Assembly: GCA_964511015.1 (NCBI GenBank)
Contig: CAZEDX010000009.1
Span: 22,932 to 86,931 of the forward strand
DNA length: 64,000 bases
Origin: FEN-1099 sp964511015
Lineage (GTDB): Bacteria; Lernaellota; Lernaellaia; Lernaellales; Lernaellaceae
Direction: 5' to 3'
Position numbers and translations under genes: made by a program. Every line of letters starts with the position of its first letter. Positions within the stretch are counted from its first letter, which is position 1. Shown here one piece after another: positions 25,912-34,475 of this stretch. A model generated the notes under the pieces. The model worked only from the letters and a program-made list of their open reading frames with translations, searched no databases and was not told where the DNA came from.

Positions 25912-28406
25912 CGTCTCTTCCCGAAGATCGAGGTTTTCTTGCCCTCGGCTTCTTTCTGCCGTTGCTCGGCATAGTGGATTTCCCGCCGGATTGAGTCATT
26001 GTGCGGATCGGCTTCAAATGCTTTGCGCAAAAAGCGCAAGGCGGATTCGTCATCGCCCAAGCGAGCTTTGATGCGACCGAGCAAAGCCAATGCCTCAGGG
26101 GACGTCTTGGTGGCGTTCAGCGCTTCGCGCGCCGCGCTTTCCACGTCATCCCACCCGAACGGCGGCTCGGCCAATGCGCCGAACATGGCCTGGGCGAACT
26201 TGAGTCGCAGGTCGGCATTCTTGGGCTCGATCGCGATGGCCTTGCGCAGAGCTTCCACGGCAAAAACATGGCGCCGGCGTTCCATGTGGAGAATCGCCTC
26301 TTGCAGCAGCAGGCGCACTTCCGCCTCCGGCTCTTTTTCCGACTCGCCGGCTTCCGGCAATGGGCGAACTGCGGAAGGCGGCCCTGCTTCATCCAACTGC
26401 CGTTCGTATTTCCGCCGCGCATTCGGATCGTGAAGCGTGTCGTACGCCAGTTGCAGCCGTTCCATGATTGCCTTGGCGGCACGCCTAGTCTGACGCGGTA
26501 CCGCCGGACCCAGCCGTTCGGGATTGAACTTGCGACCCAAGGTCAGGTAGGCGCGATTGACGTCGTCGTCCTCGGCATCACGGCCCAGTCCCAGCACTTC
26601 AAACAGGTCGAGTTCTTCCAATCGGACGGCGAATTCGCGGATCTCGCGCATCAGCGTCTGTTCTTGCGGCGTCGGCTCGGGTGGCTCCGCCAACGGCGGT
26701 GGCGTAGCTTCGTAAGCCGACAGTTCCGGCTGGCGTTCGACCACCGCCAGGCGCACCGCGCCGAAGGCCGTCAACGCCGCGAGCACCCGCAGGGTTTCGG
26801 TCAAGCCCAGCGGGCTTTCAGCGACCATGTCACACAACGTGCGGGTGCCGTCGGCCGCAGTCAACAACTGGCCCATCTTGCTGTCGAGTTGCGCCCGCAT
26901 GGCGGCCGTCTCCGCCGCACCGCCGGGAAAAACGTACATGGTCTTGTTCCGTTCGTAGGCGGCTTCAATCACGCCCGATTCCATATAGCGACGGAAACCT
27001 TCGAGCAGAATCGCCGCCGGGTCGGCCTCAAACGTCGGCGCGTTTTCCGGATACAGTTTGTCGCGCAGCAACTTGTACATGCCGCGCGGCCACGAGAAGC
27101 AGCGCGCGACCTTGCGCATGGTTTGGCCGGAGAGGTGAAAATAGAGATCTTCGCTGGTCAGGTAGCCCAGCGTGGTCAGCACCGTACCCAACTTCTTGCC
27201 GGTCTCGCCGACACGTACCATCGCCTCGCGGTACTGTTCGTCGGTCAAGATGCCGTCGGCCAGCAACATACGCCCTAACGTTTCTTCGTTGTTGGTGGAT
27301 TGCGCGAACACCGGCCGTCCTTGCCGGAAGTAGATCTGCTTGGCCTCTTCGCCGGTCGTCAAGGCCAACAGACCATCCACCTTTTCGCGCGCCAGATTGG
27401 CCAACAACAAGCCGAGCTTTTCCGGATCGAATTCGCCTTCGTCGGCGAGAACCGGTGGCGTCGGGGGCGGGGTTGGCTTGGCGGCCGGTTTGGCAGCCGG
27501 CCTGGCCGCGCGCTCCGCCGCGGCTCGTGGTGGCGGGGATGCAGCTGGTCGCGCGGATTCTGGTTCTAGGTCGATTCCGCCGCGCCGGGTCGCGGGGCGA
27601 GCGGGCGTCGGCTCGGGTTCGAAATCGTATTGGTCGTCCCGGGAGGCTGGCCGTGATCCGCCGGAATCGAGCGGCTCCAGATCGATAGGGGTTAAGCCGC
27701 GTTTGCCTCCGGGCCCCGCTCCGCCGCCTTCGTGTAGTGGCTCAAGGTCGATCTCCGGCATGCTACGCTTGGCGCCGGGGCGCGGTCCGCCTCCTTCGTG
27801 CAATGGTTCCAGATCGAGTTCCGGCATGCCGCGCTTGTCACCGGGCCGCGACACGGCTTGCTCATGCGCGGGCTCCAAATCGATCTCAGGCATTCCCCCC
27901 TTGGGGCTTGGCCGCCGCGCAGCGCCGCGTGGTTTGACCACATCCAATTCAGGTTCCGCCGGCCGGGCAGGGCGATGTGATTCACGCGACCGGTCGCCGG
28001 GACCGGCGGCCTGGCGGCCAGACGCTCGCGGTTGGCCGATTAGGGCCGACACCGCGTTGAGCAGATTGACCAACGGAAACGGCTGAGCGAAGTAGGCGTC
28101 GGCGCCGTAGCGTTTGATCGCGTCGTATTCCATCGCCCGGCTTTGATAGATCTTCGAGATGACGATGACTTTGCCACCCCATTCCACACTCTGTTCCTTG
28201 ACGATCTTCGCGACCTTCAGGCCGTTGATGCCGGGCAGCAACACCTCGACGATGACCAGATCGTGCCGCGCCTGGGCGAACAGGCGCAGACCGTCTTCCG
28301 AACCGATCGCCGCGTCTACCTGATAGCCGAGCCGTTGAAGGATGGCCGTCAACTCCGCCCGTTCGGCTTCGCTCGGTTCGATCAGCAGAATGGATTTTTC
28401 AACCAA
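25908..28406 (-). CDS. Receiver(Glu)-PATAN-degenerate J-TPR protein
   Basis: An 832-residue paralogue of the regulator at 4511. The receiver has Glu54 in place of the phospho-acceptor Asp (LVIVEVLLPG), Gln108 in place of Lys, and a Glu-Pro acidic pair, so it may mimic a permanently phosphorylated state. A linker (about 125-310) carries four 22-residue repeats with the core IDLEPLHEGG. A PATAN module starts near residue 325 (KLGLLLANLAREKVDGLLAL). The J-like domain (LDLFEVLGLGRDAEDDD) has NPE at 628-630 instead of HPD and should not activate Hsp70. TPR-like helices end the protein. Its ATG is next to the upstream stop, and its own stop overlaps the downstream start. Confidence 0.85.
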   Translation of the reverse strand: MVEKSILLIEPSEAERAELTAILQRLGYQVDAAIGSEDGLRLFAQARHDLVIVEVLLPGINGLKVAKIVKEQSVEWGGKVIVISKIYQSRAMEYDAIKRYGADAYFAQPFPLVNLLNAVSALIGQPRASGRQAAGPGDRSRESHRPARPAEPELDVVKPRGAARRPSPKGGMPEIDLEPAHEQAVSRPGDKRGMPELDLEPLHEGGGPRPGAKRSMPEIDLEPLHEGGGAGPGGKRGLTPIDLEPLDSGGSRPASRDDQYDFEPEPTPARPATRRGGIDLEPESARPAASPPPRAAAERAARPAAKPAAKPTPPPTPPVLADEGEFDPEKLGLLLANLAREKVDGLLALTTGEEAKQIYFRQGRPVFAQSTNNEETLGRMLLADGILTDEQYREAMVRVGETGKKLGTVLTTLGYLTSEDLYFHLSGQTMRKVARCFSWPRGMYKLLRDKLYPENAPTFEADPAAILLEGFRRYMESGVIEAAYERNKTMYVFPGGAAETAAMRAQLDSKMGQLLTAADGTRTLCDMVAESPLGLTETLRVLAALTAFGAVRLAVVERQPELSAYEATPPPLAEPPEPTPQEQTLMREIREFAVRLEELDLFEVLGLGRDAEDDDVNRAYLTLGRKFNPERLGPAVPRQTRRAAKAIMERLQLAYDTLHDPNARRKYERQLDEAGPPSAVRPLPEAGESEKEPEAEVRLLLQEAILHMERRRHVFAVEALRKAIAIEPKNADLRLKFAQAMFGALAEPPFGWDDVESAAREALNATKTSPEALALLGRIKARLGDDESALRFLRKAFEADPHNDSIRREIHYAEQRQKEAEGKKTSIFGKRR
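27630..27893 (-). repeat. Four tandem 66-base repeats encoding DLEP motifs
   Basis: Four consecutive units start at 27893, 27827, 27761 and 27695, exactly 66 bases apart, and encode variants of MPEIDLEPLHEGG plus a basic GAKR-type end. A fifth, irregular IDLEP follows. The regular period points to recent tandem duplication. Confidence 0.85.
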
Positions 28407-30617
28407 TTAGCCGACCTCCAGCTTTTTCAGCTCATTTACCGCCCGCTGGTTGTCGGGGTTGTACTGCACGGCGCGTTCGAAGTGCTCACGCGCGCGCTGC
28501 TTCTGTCCTTGATGCAATTCGATCAGGCCCAGGAACGTGTAGGCGTTGTCCAAGCCGGGGTTGATGCTGATGGCGCGTTCGAGTAGATCGCGGCCCTCTT
28601 GCAAGGCGGCTGGATCGTTTGGCCGTTCGGTGTAGGTGGCCCAACCCAGGTAGGCATAGTATTCGGCCTCGTTGGGCGATAGCTTCAGCGCTTCACCGAA
28701 CAGGCGGCGCGCCTCGGGAGCGTCGCCGTCTTCCAACGCCTCCTCGCCGCGCTGGAACAGCAACTCGCTCTTGAGCAAGTTGCCCATCGACGCGGTAACC
28801 TCCGTCGCCTCACGAACGGTGTCGTCACCGGAGCGGTCCTGGAAGTCTTCGAGTTTGACGTTGACGTCGTCGTCGCCTTGGGCCGAAAGCTCGGCCGCGA
28901 CATCCCACTCGATGTCCGGACTGTCGGCGCGTTCCTCGGGCGCCGTCGGCGGACGGGCCAGATCGAGTTCCACGTCGAACCCCACCTCTTCGAGGACCGG
29001 CGCGGGTTCGGCTGCCGGTGTCTCGGCGAGGTGGATGCGTTCGAGCAATTCGGCGTCGTACTTCTGTCGCTGAACTGTGTCGACCAGCGTCTCATAGGCG
29101 GCGCTGAGCGTGCGGAAAATGCCGTCACTCTTGGCTTTGATCACGTCGTCGGCCTCATTGTACAGATCGAACGGGTGGTATTTGCGCGTGAGCGTGTGAT
29201 AGGCCTGCTTAACCTGATCGACGGTCGCCGTGCGGGGGAGGTCGAACAGGGCGTAGTAGTCCTTTTTGTCGATGGAATTGAACAGTCGGGTTACCGCGCG
29301 GCGGAACTGCGCCATCCGGTCGTGTTTGGCGCCTTCGCGGTCTTCGGCGCGGCGCCGCAAATCGTCGCGGCGCGCCTTGCGTTGCTCAACGTATGCTGCC
29401 TGCTCGCGGTCGCCGCGCGAGGCGAAGCCGGGGTCGCCTACGAAACGGATGACTTCGGTGAGCAGAAGGAAATACAGCGTCTGGAAGGTTTCGGTGAGGC
29501 TCAAGTTGCTGCGCGCAATGATCTTGCCCACCGTACGTTCACCGTCGATGAGTCGCACAAACTTGGCTTCCGCCGGTCGCAGCGCGATCGAGCCGTCATC
29601 CAGCATCGAACCGCTGACCCGCACCAGCCTCTGATTCTTGTACTCGTTGAAATAGCGCTCCAGCCGAGCCAGGTGGTAAAAGCGCTTGATGCCTTCGAAA
29701 ATGATAACCAGGGTCGGAATGCGCAATTGCATGCTTTGGTCGACTTCAAACCGGCCGGGGCGGAATTCATATTCGCCGTTGTCCCAGGCGAACACCCGCA
29801 GAATTTTTTCCTTGATCTGCGCCTCGAGGGCTTCGAACAATTGGTGCGGTGTCAGCACGTTCATTTCAATCAGCACCGCGCCTTGCTGGCGGCCGCTGGT
29901 GAGCATGCGTTCCAAGGAAGAATTGTACTGCTCGAGCGTGATGATGCCGCGCTGAACCATGAAACGGCCGAGCGATTCGTTCGATAGGTTCGAGGTCACA
30001 AACACGGGGTTACCGTCGCGCAGGTAGATCACCTTGCTGATGTGTTCATGGGTGACACGCAGCGCACCGGTGCGCTTGAAGCGGTGCAGGAAGTACAGCA
30101 GTTTGGGGAAGGGCGTGTCGGCAAGATCGCCGGCGACCCCAAGCTTGCGCCGTGTTTCCGTCTCCGGCGTGGAAACCACCTCGGATTCGGGCTCAGTGAG
30201 GGCTTCCACTTCGATCGTCGGTTCGGGTTGTGGCGTCGGCATTTCTTCGGGAGGCAAGAGACTTTGAATCGTCTTTTCCAGATCCGCGACGTTGACCGGT
30301 TTCTCATTGTAGGCGTCGACGCCAACCTTCTGCCGCGATTCGTATTGTTTCTGGAACTGGCGGTAGACCTTGGACAGCAGAATGGTCTTGGTCTGTTCCC
30401 CGCCTGGCAGACGCCGGATCTGTTGGCAGACTTTCAAGCCGGTCAGGCCCGGGATCAGCGCATCGAGAATCACGAGTTCGGGTCGCAGGTCGGCAAACGC
30501 CTCCACCGCGTCAGGCCCGCTTTTCACCCAATGGACCTGGAAGCCCTTCGCGGTCAGGAAGTCGTTGAGGACTTCGAACTCGGAGTAGTTGCTCTCGCCA
30601 ACCAGCGCCGTTCTCAT
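28407..30617 (-). CDS. Receiver-PATAN-degenerate J-TPR protein
   Basis: A 736-residue paralogue. The receiver keeps phospho-acceptor Asp52 (LVILDALIPG) and Lys106 (NEKPVN), but the first acidic pair reads Gly-Glu, so Mg binding may be weak. A PATAN module starts near residue 155 (LADTPFPKLLYFLHRFKRTG), followed by the usual EKILRVFAWDNGEYEFRPG segment. The J-like domain (KDYYALFDLPRTATVDQV) has HPF at 481-483 instead of HPD, losing the Asp needed for Hsp70 activation. TPR helices near the C terminus complete it. The ATG at 30617 has GGAGG upstream and overlaps the previous stop (ATGA), which fixes the start. Confidence 0.85.
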   Translation of the reverse strand: MRTALVGESNYSEFEVLNDFLTAKGFQVHWVKSGPDAVEAFADLRPELVILDALIPGLTGLKVCQQIRRLPGGEQTKTILLSKVYRQFQKQYESRQKVGVDAYNEKPVNVADLEKTIQSLLPPEEMPTPQPEPTIEVEALTEPESEVVSTPETETRRKLGVAGDLADTPFPKLLYFLHRFKRTGALRVTHEHISKVIYLRDGNPVFVTSNLSNESLGRFMVQRGIITLEQYNSSLERMLTSGRQQGAVLIEMNVLTPHQLFEALEAQIKEKILRVFAWDNGEYEFRPGRFEVDQSMQLRIPTLVIIFEGIKRFYHLARLERYFNEYKNQRLVRVSGSMLDDGSIALRPAEAKFVRLIDGERTVGKIIARSNLSLTETFQTLYFLLLTEVIRFVGDPGFASRGDREQAAYVEQRKARRDDLRRRAEDREGAKHDRMAQFRRAVTRLFNSIDKKDYYALFDLPRTATVDQVKQAYHTLTRKYHPFDLYNEADDVIKAKSDGIFRTLSAAYETLVDTVQRQKYDAELLERIHLAETPAAEPAPVLEEVGFDVELDLARPPTAPEERADSPDIEWDVAAELSAQGDDDVNVKLEDFQDRSGDDTVREATEVTASMGNLLKSELLFQRGEEALEDGDAPEARRLFGEALKLSPNEAEYYAYLGWATYTERPNDPAALQEGRDLLERAISINPGLDNAYTFLGLIELHQGQKQRAREHFERAVQYNPDNQRAVNELKKLEVG

Positions 30618-31576
30618 CCGTCCTCCGTCGGGATCCACAGTCGATGACAGATGGCCGCCGCCAGCAGCGGGACCATGATCTCATGATGGCCAACCAGGTT
30701 AATGCCCCGGCCCCCTTCGATGACGGGTCGTTGCACAACGTTGGTCAGCGGCCGATATTGCCGGACGAAATCGAGGTTGGCAGTGGTGAAACGCGAGACC
30801 GCAAAGCCCGCGTTGCGCACCGCCGAGAGAGCTTTCAGGAAAACTTCCGGCAGCACCACAGCGCTGCCGACGTTGACGTACACACCACCCTCCAGGCGGG
30901 CGACCAGCGTGGTGAAGACACCGAAATCGCGCAGCAGCGCCGCGCCAAGCTTGCTGCCGTCGAGCGCCGGATGCAGATGGGCGATATCGGTGCCGATTGC
31001 CGCATGCACCGTGACTGGAATGTCGTAACGGTGGCAGTTGGCAAGCAACGACTGGTCGGCGTGCGGCAGCCCGGCGGTCGCGATATACTCCGCGCAAGCT
31101 TCGCCCAAGCCGCATTGCTCGCGGTCCGCGCGCTCCACCATCTCTGCGAAGGCGCGCCCGGTTTGCTCGCTCATGCCGAAGGCGCCGCGGCCAAGCACCG
31201 CGCCGACGTCTTCGCTCGTGCGCCCGACCGCCGCGATCTCGAAGTCGTGCAGTACGAATGCGCCGTTCACGCTGAGCGCGGTAATGACGTGACGGCTGAG
31301 CAAATCGGAGATGATGGGCGCCAGCCCGACTTTCACCACGTGCGCGCCCAGTGCCCAATGCACCGCGCGGAATGCGGCGCGGGCTTCGACGACGGCTTCG
31401 ACCAGATCACGCAATTCGCGGCCGGCCAGAATGTTAGGCAGCCGGTCGAACCACTCGGCGAAACTTCCCCCACCCGGCAATGGCTGGCCGAAGGCAGAGG
31501 TGTCGACCTTGCTTTCACGCTGGGTCAGATCCTCGCGCGTAAGACGGCTGAAATCGAATGGCGGCACGCGGCTCAT
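30614..31576 (-). CDS. Deoxyhypusine-synthase-like family protein
   Basis: A 320-residue cytoplasmic protein. The segments HVVKVGLAPIISDLLSRHVI, NGAFVLHDFEIAAVG, RTSEDVGAVLGRGAFGMSE and, later, DIPVTVHAAIGTDIAHLHP with VYVNVGSAVVLPEVFLKAL recall the DHS-like NAD-binding fold (deoxyhypusine synthase relatives). Deoxyhypusine itself is an archaeal and eukaryotic modification of IF5A, so bacterial members probably act on another substrate, for example a polyamine. I recognise the family only loosely. The start at 31576 overlaps the gmhA stop (ATGA) and the stop overlaps the first PATAN gene, so the protein is embedded in that operon. Confidence 0.6.
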   Translation of the reverse strand: MSRVPPFDFSRLTREDLTQRESKVDTSAFGQPLPGGGSFAEWFDRLPNILAGRELRDLVEAVVEARAAFRAVHWALGAHVVKVGLAPIISDLLSRHVITALSVNGAFVLHDFEIAAVGRTSEDVGAVLGRGAFGMSEQTGRAFAEMVERADREQCGLGEACAEYIATAGLPHADQSLLANCHRYDIPVTVHAAIGTDIAHLHPALDGSKLGAALLRDFGVFTTLVARLEGGVYVNVGSAVVLPEVFLKALSAVRNAGFAVSRFTTANLDFVRQYRPLTNVVQRPVIEGGRGINLVGHHEIMVPLLAAAICHRLWIPTEDG

Positions 31577-32160
31577 CGGGAGGCGGTCAACTCCGTTTCC
31601 ACCAAGTCCACCCACAGGTGGCCGACGGTGATGTGGAACTGTTGAATGAGCGGGGTCAGTTCGGCTGGCGCGGCAATCACATGGTCGCACAACGGCGCCA
31701 GTCGGCTACCGTCGGCTCCGGTCAGGCCGACCGTGACGCAGCCGCGCGCACGGGCCATGGATAGCGCTTCGATCACATTGATGCTGCCGCCGCTGGTGCT
31801 GAGGCCGATGACCAGATCGCCTTTGACGGCTAAGGCTTCTATCTGGCGCGCAAACACCCGGTCAAAACCAAGGTCGTTGCCGATGCTGGTCAAGACGGAG
31901 GTGTCGGTGGACAAGGCGATCGCCGGCAAGCTCGGCCGGTCTTTGATCAAGTAGCGGTTGATGAACTCCGCGGCAAGATGCTGGGCGTCGGCAGCGCTGC
32001 CACCGTTACCGCACAAGAGCACCTTGCACCCGTTGCGCAGTGCGCCGACGGTGGCATCGACCCAACCCGACAGTCCGGGCAGACCGGCATCGAGATAACG
32101 ACGCAATACCGCTTCGCTTTCCCGCAGATAGGCGATGGCGCGCGCAATCCTGTCCGTCAA
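31573..32160 (-). CDS. gmhA: Sedoheptulose-7-phosphate isomerase (SIS domain)
   Basis: GmhA makes D-glycero-D-manno-heptose-7-phosphate, the first step to ADP-heptose for LPS inner core. The 195-residue SIS-fold protein has CGNGGSAADAQHLAAEFINR, the phosphate-binding loop GLSTSGGSINVIEAL, GLTGADGSRLAPLCD and a C-terminal helix with FHITVGHLWVDLVE. The TTG start at 32160 is supported by GGGAG five bases upstream. Close SIS relatives such as DiaA exist, but the AEFINR and QQFHITVGH features favour heptose synthesis. It is first in the operon, behind a good promoter at 32208-32236. Confidence 0.88.
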   Translation of the reverse strand: MTDRIARAIAYLRESEAVLRRYLDAGLPGLSGWVDATVGALRNGCKVLLCGNGGSAADAQHLAAEFINRYLIKDRPSLPAIALSTDTSVLTSIGNDLGFDRVFARQIEALAVKGDLVIGLSTSGGSINVIEALSMARARGCVTVGLTGADGSRLAPLCDHVIAAPAELTPLIQQFHITVGHLWVDLVETELTASR

Positions 32161-32207
32161 GGGCTCCCTCGCATCCGAGAAGTCCCCGCTTTCTATATGG
32201 AATTTTC

Positions 32208-32236
32208 ACTTTAGCCCTCAGGGGGCGGAGTGTCAA
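32208..32236 (-). promoter_or_regulatory. Promoter of gmhA-PATAN operon
   Basis: On the minus strand a perfect TTGACA (32236-32231), 17-base spacer and TAAAGT (32213-32208, four of six). Transcription would begin near 32200, about 40 bases before the TTG start. Confidence 0.65.
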
Positions 32237-32329
32237 ATCAAATGCGTGTGTCTGACTAGCTCGAAGCAGGAAGGCGGGGCAGAACGGTGAGGCTTTTACG
32301 AAAGGCGGCACGCGGCTTCGATACCCCCT

Positions 32330-32357
32330 TTGCCGCAACGCGTCAAAATGCTATATA
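32330..32357 (+). promoter_or_regulatory. glpD promoter candidate
   Basis: TTGCCG (32330-32335), 16-base spacer, TATATA (32352-32357), ending 28 bases before the glpD ATG. No obvious GlpR-type operator was identified. Confidence 0.55.
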
Positions 32358-32385
32358 GTCACGTTCGCACTGAACGGAGGATGCC

Positions 32386-34038
32386 ATGCAGCGCGATCTG
32401 AAGCGAATGGCCAAGTCCGAATTTGACGTGGTCTTTGTCGGCGGTGGGGTGACCGGCGCCGCGGCGGCCTATGATGCCGCTCTGCGCGGTCTGCGGGTCG
32501 CCTTGTTGGAAAAGAAGGACTTCGGCTGGGCGACCAGCGCGGCGACCAGCAAGCTGATTCACGGCGGACTACGCTACCTGAAGAATTTCGAGTTCGGGCT
32601 GGTTCGCGAAAGCCTGCGCGAACGGCGCACGCTGGAACTGATTGCCCCGCACATGGTGCGGCCGGCTCCGTTCCTCGTGCCCACCTACAAGCATTCGAGC
32701 AACAACCTGCCGATGATCTCCGCCGGCATGGTGCTTTACGATTTGCTCAGCTATGACAAGGCGCGGCTGGCCGACGAAGAACGTCAGCTACCCCATTTCT
32801 CGTTATTCTCCCGTGCGCGGGTGCTGACCGAGGAACCCGGCGTCGATCCGACCGACCTGACGGGCGGTGCGCTGTACTATGACTGCCAGATGCATCACCC
32901 GGAGCGGTTGACGCTTGAGTTCGTGCTCGGTGCGGCGGCACGTGGCGCGCAGGTAGCGAACTACGCGGAGGTGTCGGGCTTGCTGCGCGACGGCAACCGC
33001 ATCGCCGGGGTGACGGTTCGCGACGTGTTGACCGGCGAACAGGTGGAACTCCGCTCTCAGGTCACGGCCAACGTGGCCGGCCCGTGGGCCGATTTTGTTT
33101 CCGGCTTCGCGCTGGGCAAAGAAGCGCAAAAGCACCTCATCCGCAGTCAAGGAATCCACCTGATCTTCCGCAAGGTGATCGAAAAATACGCGATCGTGCT
33201 TCGCACCAAGGGTGGCCGCCATTTCTTCCTGATTCCTTGGCGTGGCAAGACGCTGGCCGGCACGACCGACGAAGTCTACCGCGGCAGTCCCGACGACTAC
33301 CAAGTCACGTGCGGCGCGGCACAGCGGTTCGTGAATGAGATTAACGAAGTGTACCCTTCGGCGAAGCTTTCGCTGGCTGACGTCACGTGGGCTTATGGCG
33401 GCCTGCGGCCGATCGTCGAGGACGAAACCGATGTCGAGGTAGAGGTTTATGACGCGAGCCGCAAATACGAAATCTACGATCACGCCGAAACCGACAAAAT
33501 CCAGGGTTTCCTGACCGTGATCGGCGGCAAGTACACCACCAGCCGCCAATTGGCGGAAACCTTGGTCAATCGCGTGGTGACCAAGCTTGGCCTGCCCAAG
33601 ATCGCCTGCGCGACGGCCCAGACGCCGCTGCCAGGAGCGGGTTTTGGCACGTGGCGGGAGTTCCTCAACCAGGGTCGGGCGGCGCACCCGCACCTGCCGG
33701 CCCGGGTGCTGGAGGAACTGAGTTGGGACTACGGCATTCGCCGCGAGGAAGTCGTCCGGCTGATGCAGGACGCGCAGTTGGCAAAGCTGGTCGACGAACG
33801 GCATCCGATTCCCGCCGCCGCCGTAGCTTTTGCAGCCGAGGAAGAGATGGCCATGACCCTCGATGATGTGCTTTTCCGCCGCACGGGCCTGGGCACCACC
33901 GGCGAGCTGTCGGAGGAAGCAGTCCGCTACGCCGCCCTTATCGCCGGCTCACGTCTCGGTTGGGACAAGGCGCAGACCGACCATGAAATCGCTACAGCCT
34001 TAGACAAGCTAGTGCGGAGAAACATGATCGAAGAATGA
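32386..34038 (+). CDS. glpD: Aerobic glycerol-3-phosphate dehydrogenase
   Basis: GlpD oxidises sn-glycerol-3-phosphate to dihydroxyacetone phosphate at the membrane, passing electrons to quinone. The 550-residue protein has the FAD dinucleotide motif VFVGGGVTGAAAAYDAALRG (17-36), ATSAATSKLIHGGLRYLKNF, IPWRGKTLAGTTDEVY and the C-terminal GlpD domain (EELSWDYGIRREEVVRLM). GGAGG lies just upstream of the ATG. The gene is monocistronic and divergent from gmhA; no glpK or glpF is nearby. Length and motifs match the respiratory enzyme rather than the GlpO oxidase. Confidence 0.93.
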   Translation: MQRDLKRMAKSEFDVVFVGGGVTGAAAAYDAALRGLRVALLEKKDFGWATSAATSKLIHGGLRYLKNFEFGLVRESLRERRTLELIAPHMVRPAPFLVPTYKHSSNNLPMISAGMVLYDLLSYDKARLADEERQLPHFSLFSRARVLTEEPGVDPTDLTGGALYYDCQMHHPERLTLEFVLGAAARGAQVANYAEVSGLLRDGNRIAGVTVRDVLTGEQVELRSQVTANVAGPWADFVSGFALGKEAQKHLIRSQGIHLIFRKVIEKYAIVLRTKGGRHFFLIPWRGKTLAGTTDEVYRGSPDDYQVTCGAAQRFVNEINEVYPSAKLSLADVTWAYGGLRPIVEDETDVEVEVYDASRKYEIYDHAETDKIQGFLTVIGGKYTTSRQLAETLVNRVVTKLGLPKIACATAQTPLPGAGFGTWREFLNQGRAAHPHLPARVLEELSWDYGIRREEVVRLMQDAQLAKLVDERHPIPAAAVAFAAEEEMAMTLDDVLFRRTGLGTTGELSEEAVRYAALIAGSRLGWDKAQTDHEIATALDKLVRRNMIEE

Positions 34039-34078
34039 GTGGGGCTCCAATGCCCCATAGCCTTGCCGATAGCTACCT

Positions 34079-34102
34079 GGAAAAGGGATGTCGCCCTTTT
34101 CC
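34079..34102 (+). terminator. Hairpin after glpD
   Basis: GGAAAAGGG (34079-34087) and CCCTTTTCC (34094-34102) form a 9-bp stem with a 6-base loop, about 40 bases after the glpD stop. The T run is inside the stem, so it is a possible rather than classic terminator. Confidence 0.5.
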
Positions 34103-34475
34103 GCCATTAATTTTCCATGACGATCCAACGTGAAGCCGGCGCACACTGCCAAAAGCCGACCAGAGTACCTACGGGCGCGCCACCGCACTGCGCGGCGGGG
34201 GGAGTAGTCGATCCATCACCCAGGAAAAATGATACCACTGTGACTTGGCTTATGTCAACGAAATTCACTCCTAAAAGTATGAAGTTAATTCTCATCAATG
34301 TGTTTGATTTTCGAACACTTGCACTTTTCACAGCGTATTTTTAATTATACACGTTCTCACGAATGTAGACTAAGTGCCAGATGGAATGGAGGGCCAATTT
34401 TTGTCCGAAAACATGAATAAGTTGACGAAAATTCCGTAACATCTTGGTTTCAGGAGGTCTAGACACGAACGAACG
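34103..34475. other. AT-rich gene-free gap with possible gene remnant
   Basis: No intact gene is supported. From about 34200 to 34440 the sequence is visibly AT-rich compared with the rest. On the minus strand near 34107-34235 a short frame ends GAPVGTLVGFWQCAPASRW before TAA and has coding-like third positions, which could be the 3' end of a lost gene. It adjoins the lipoprotein pseudogene. Confidence 0.45.
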
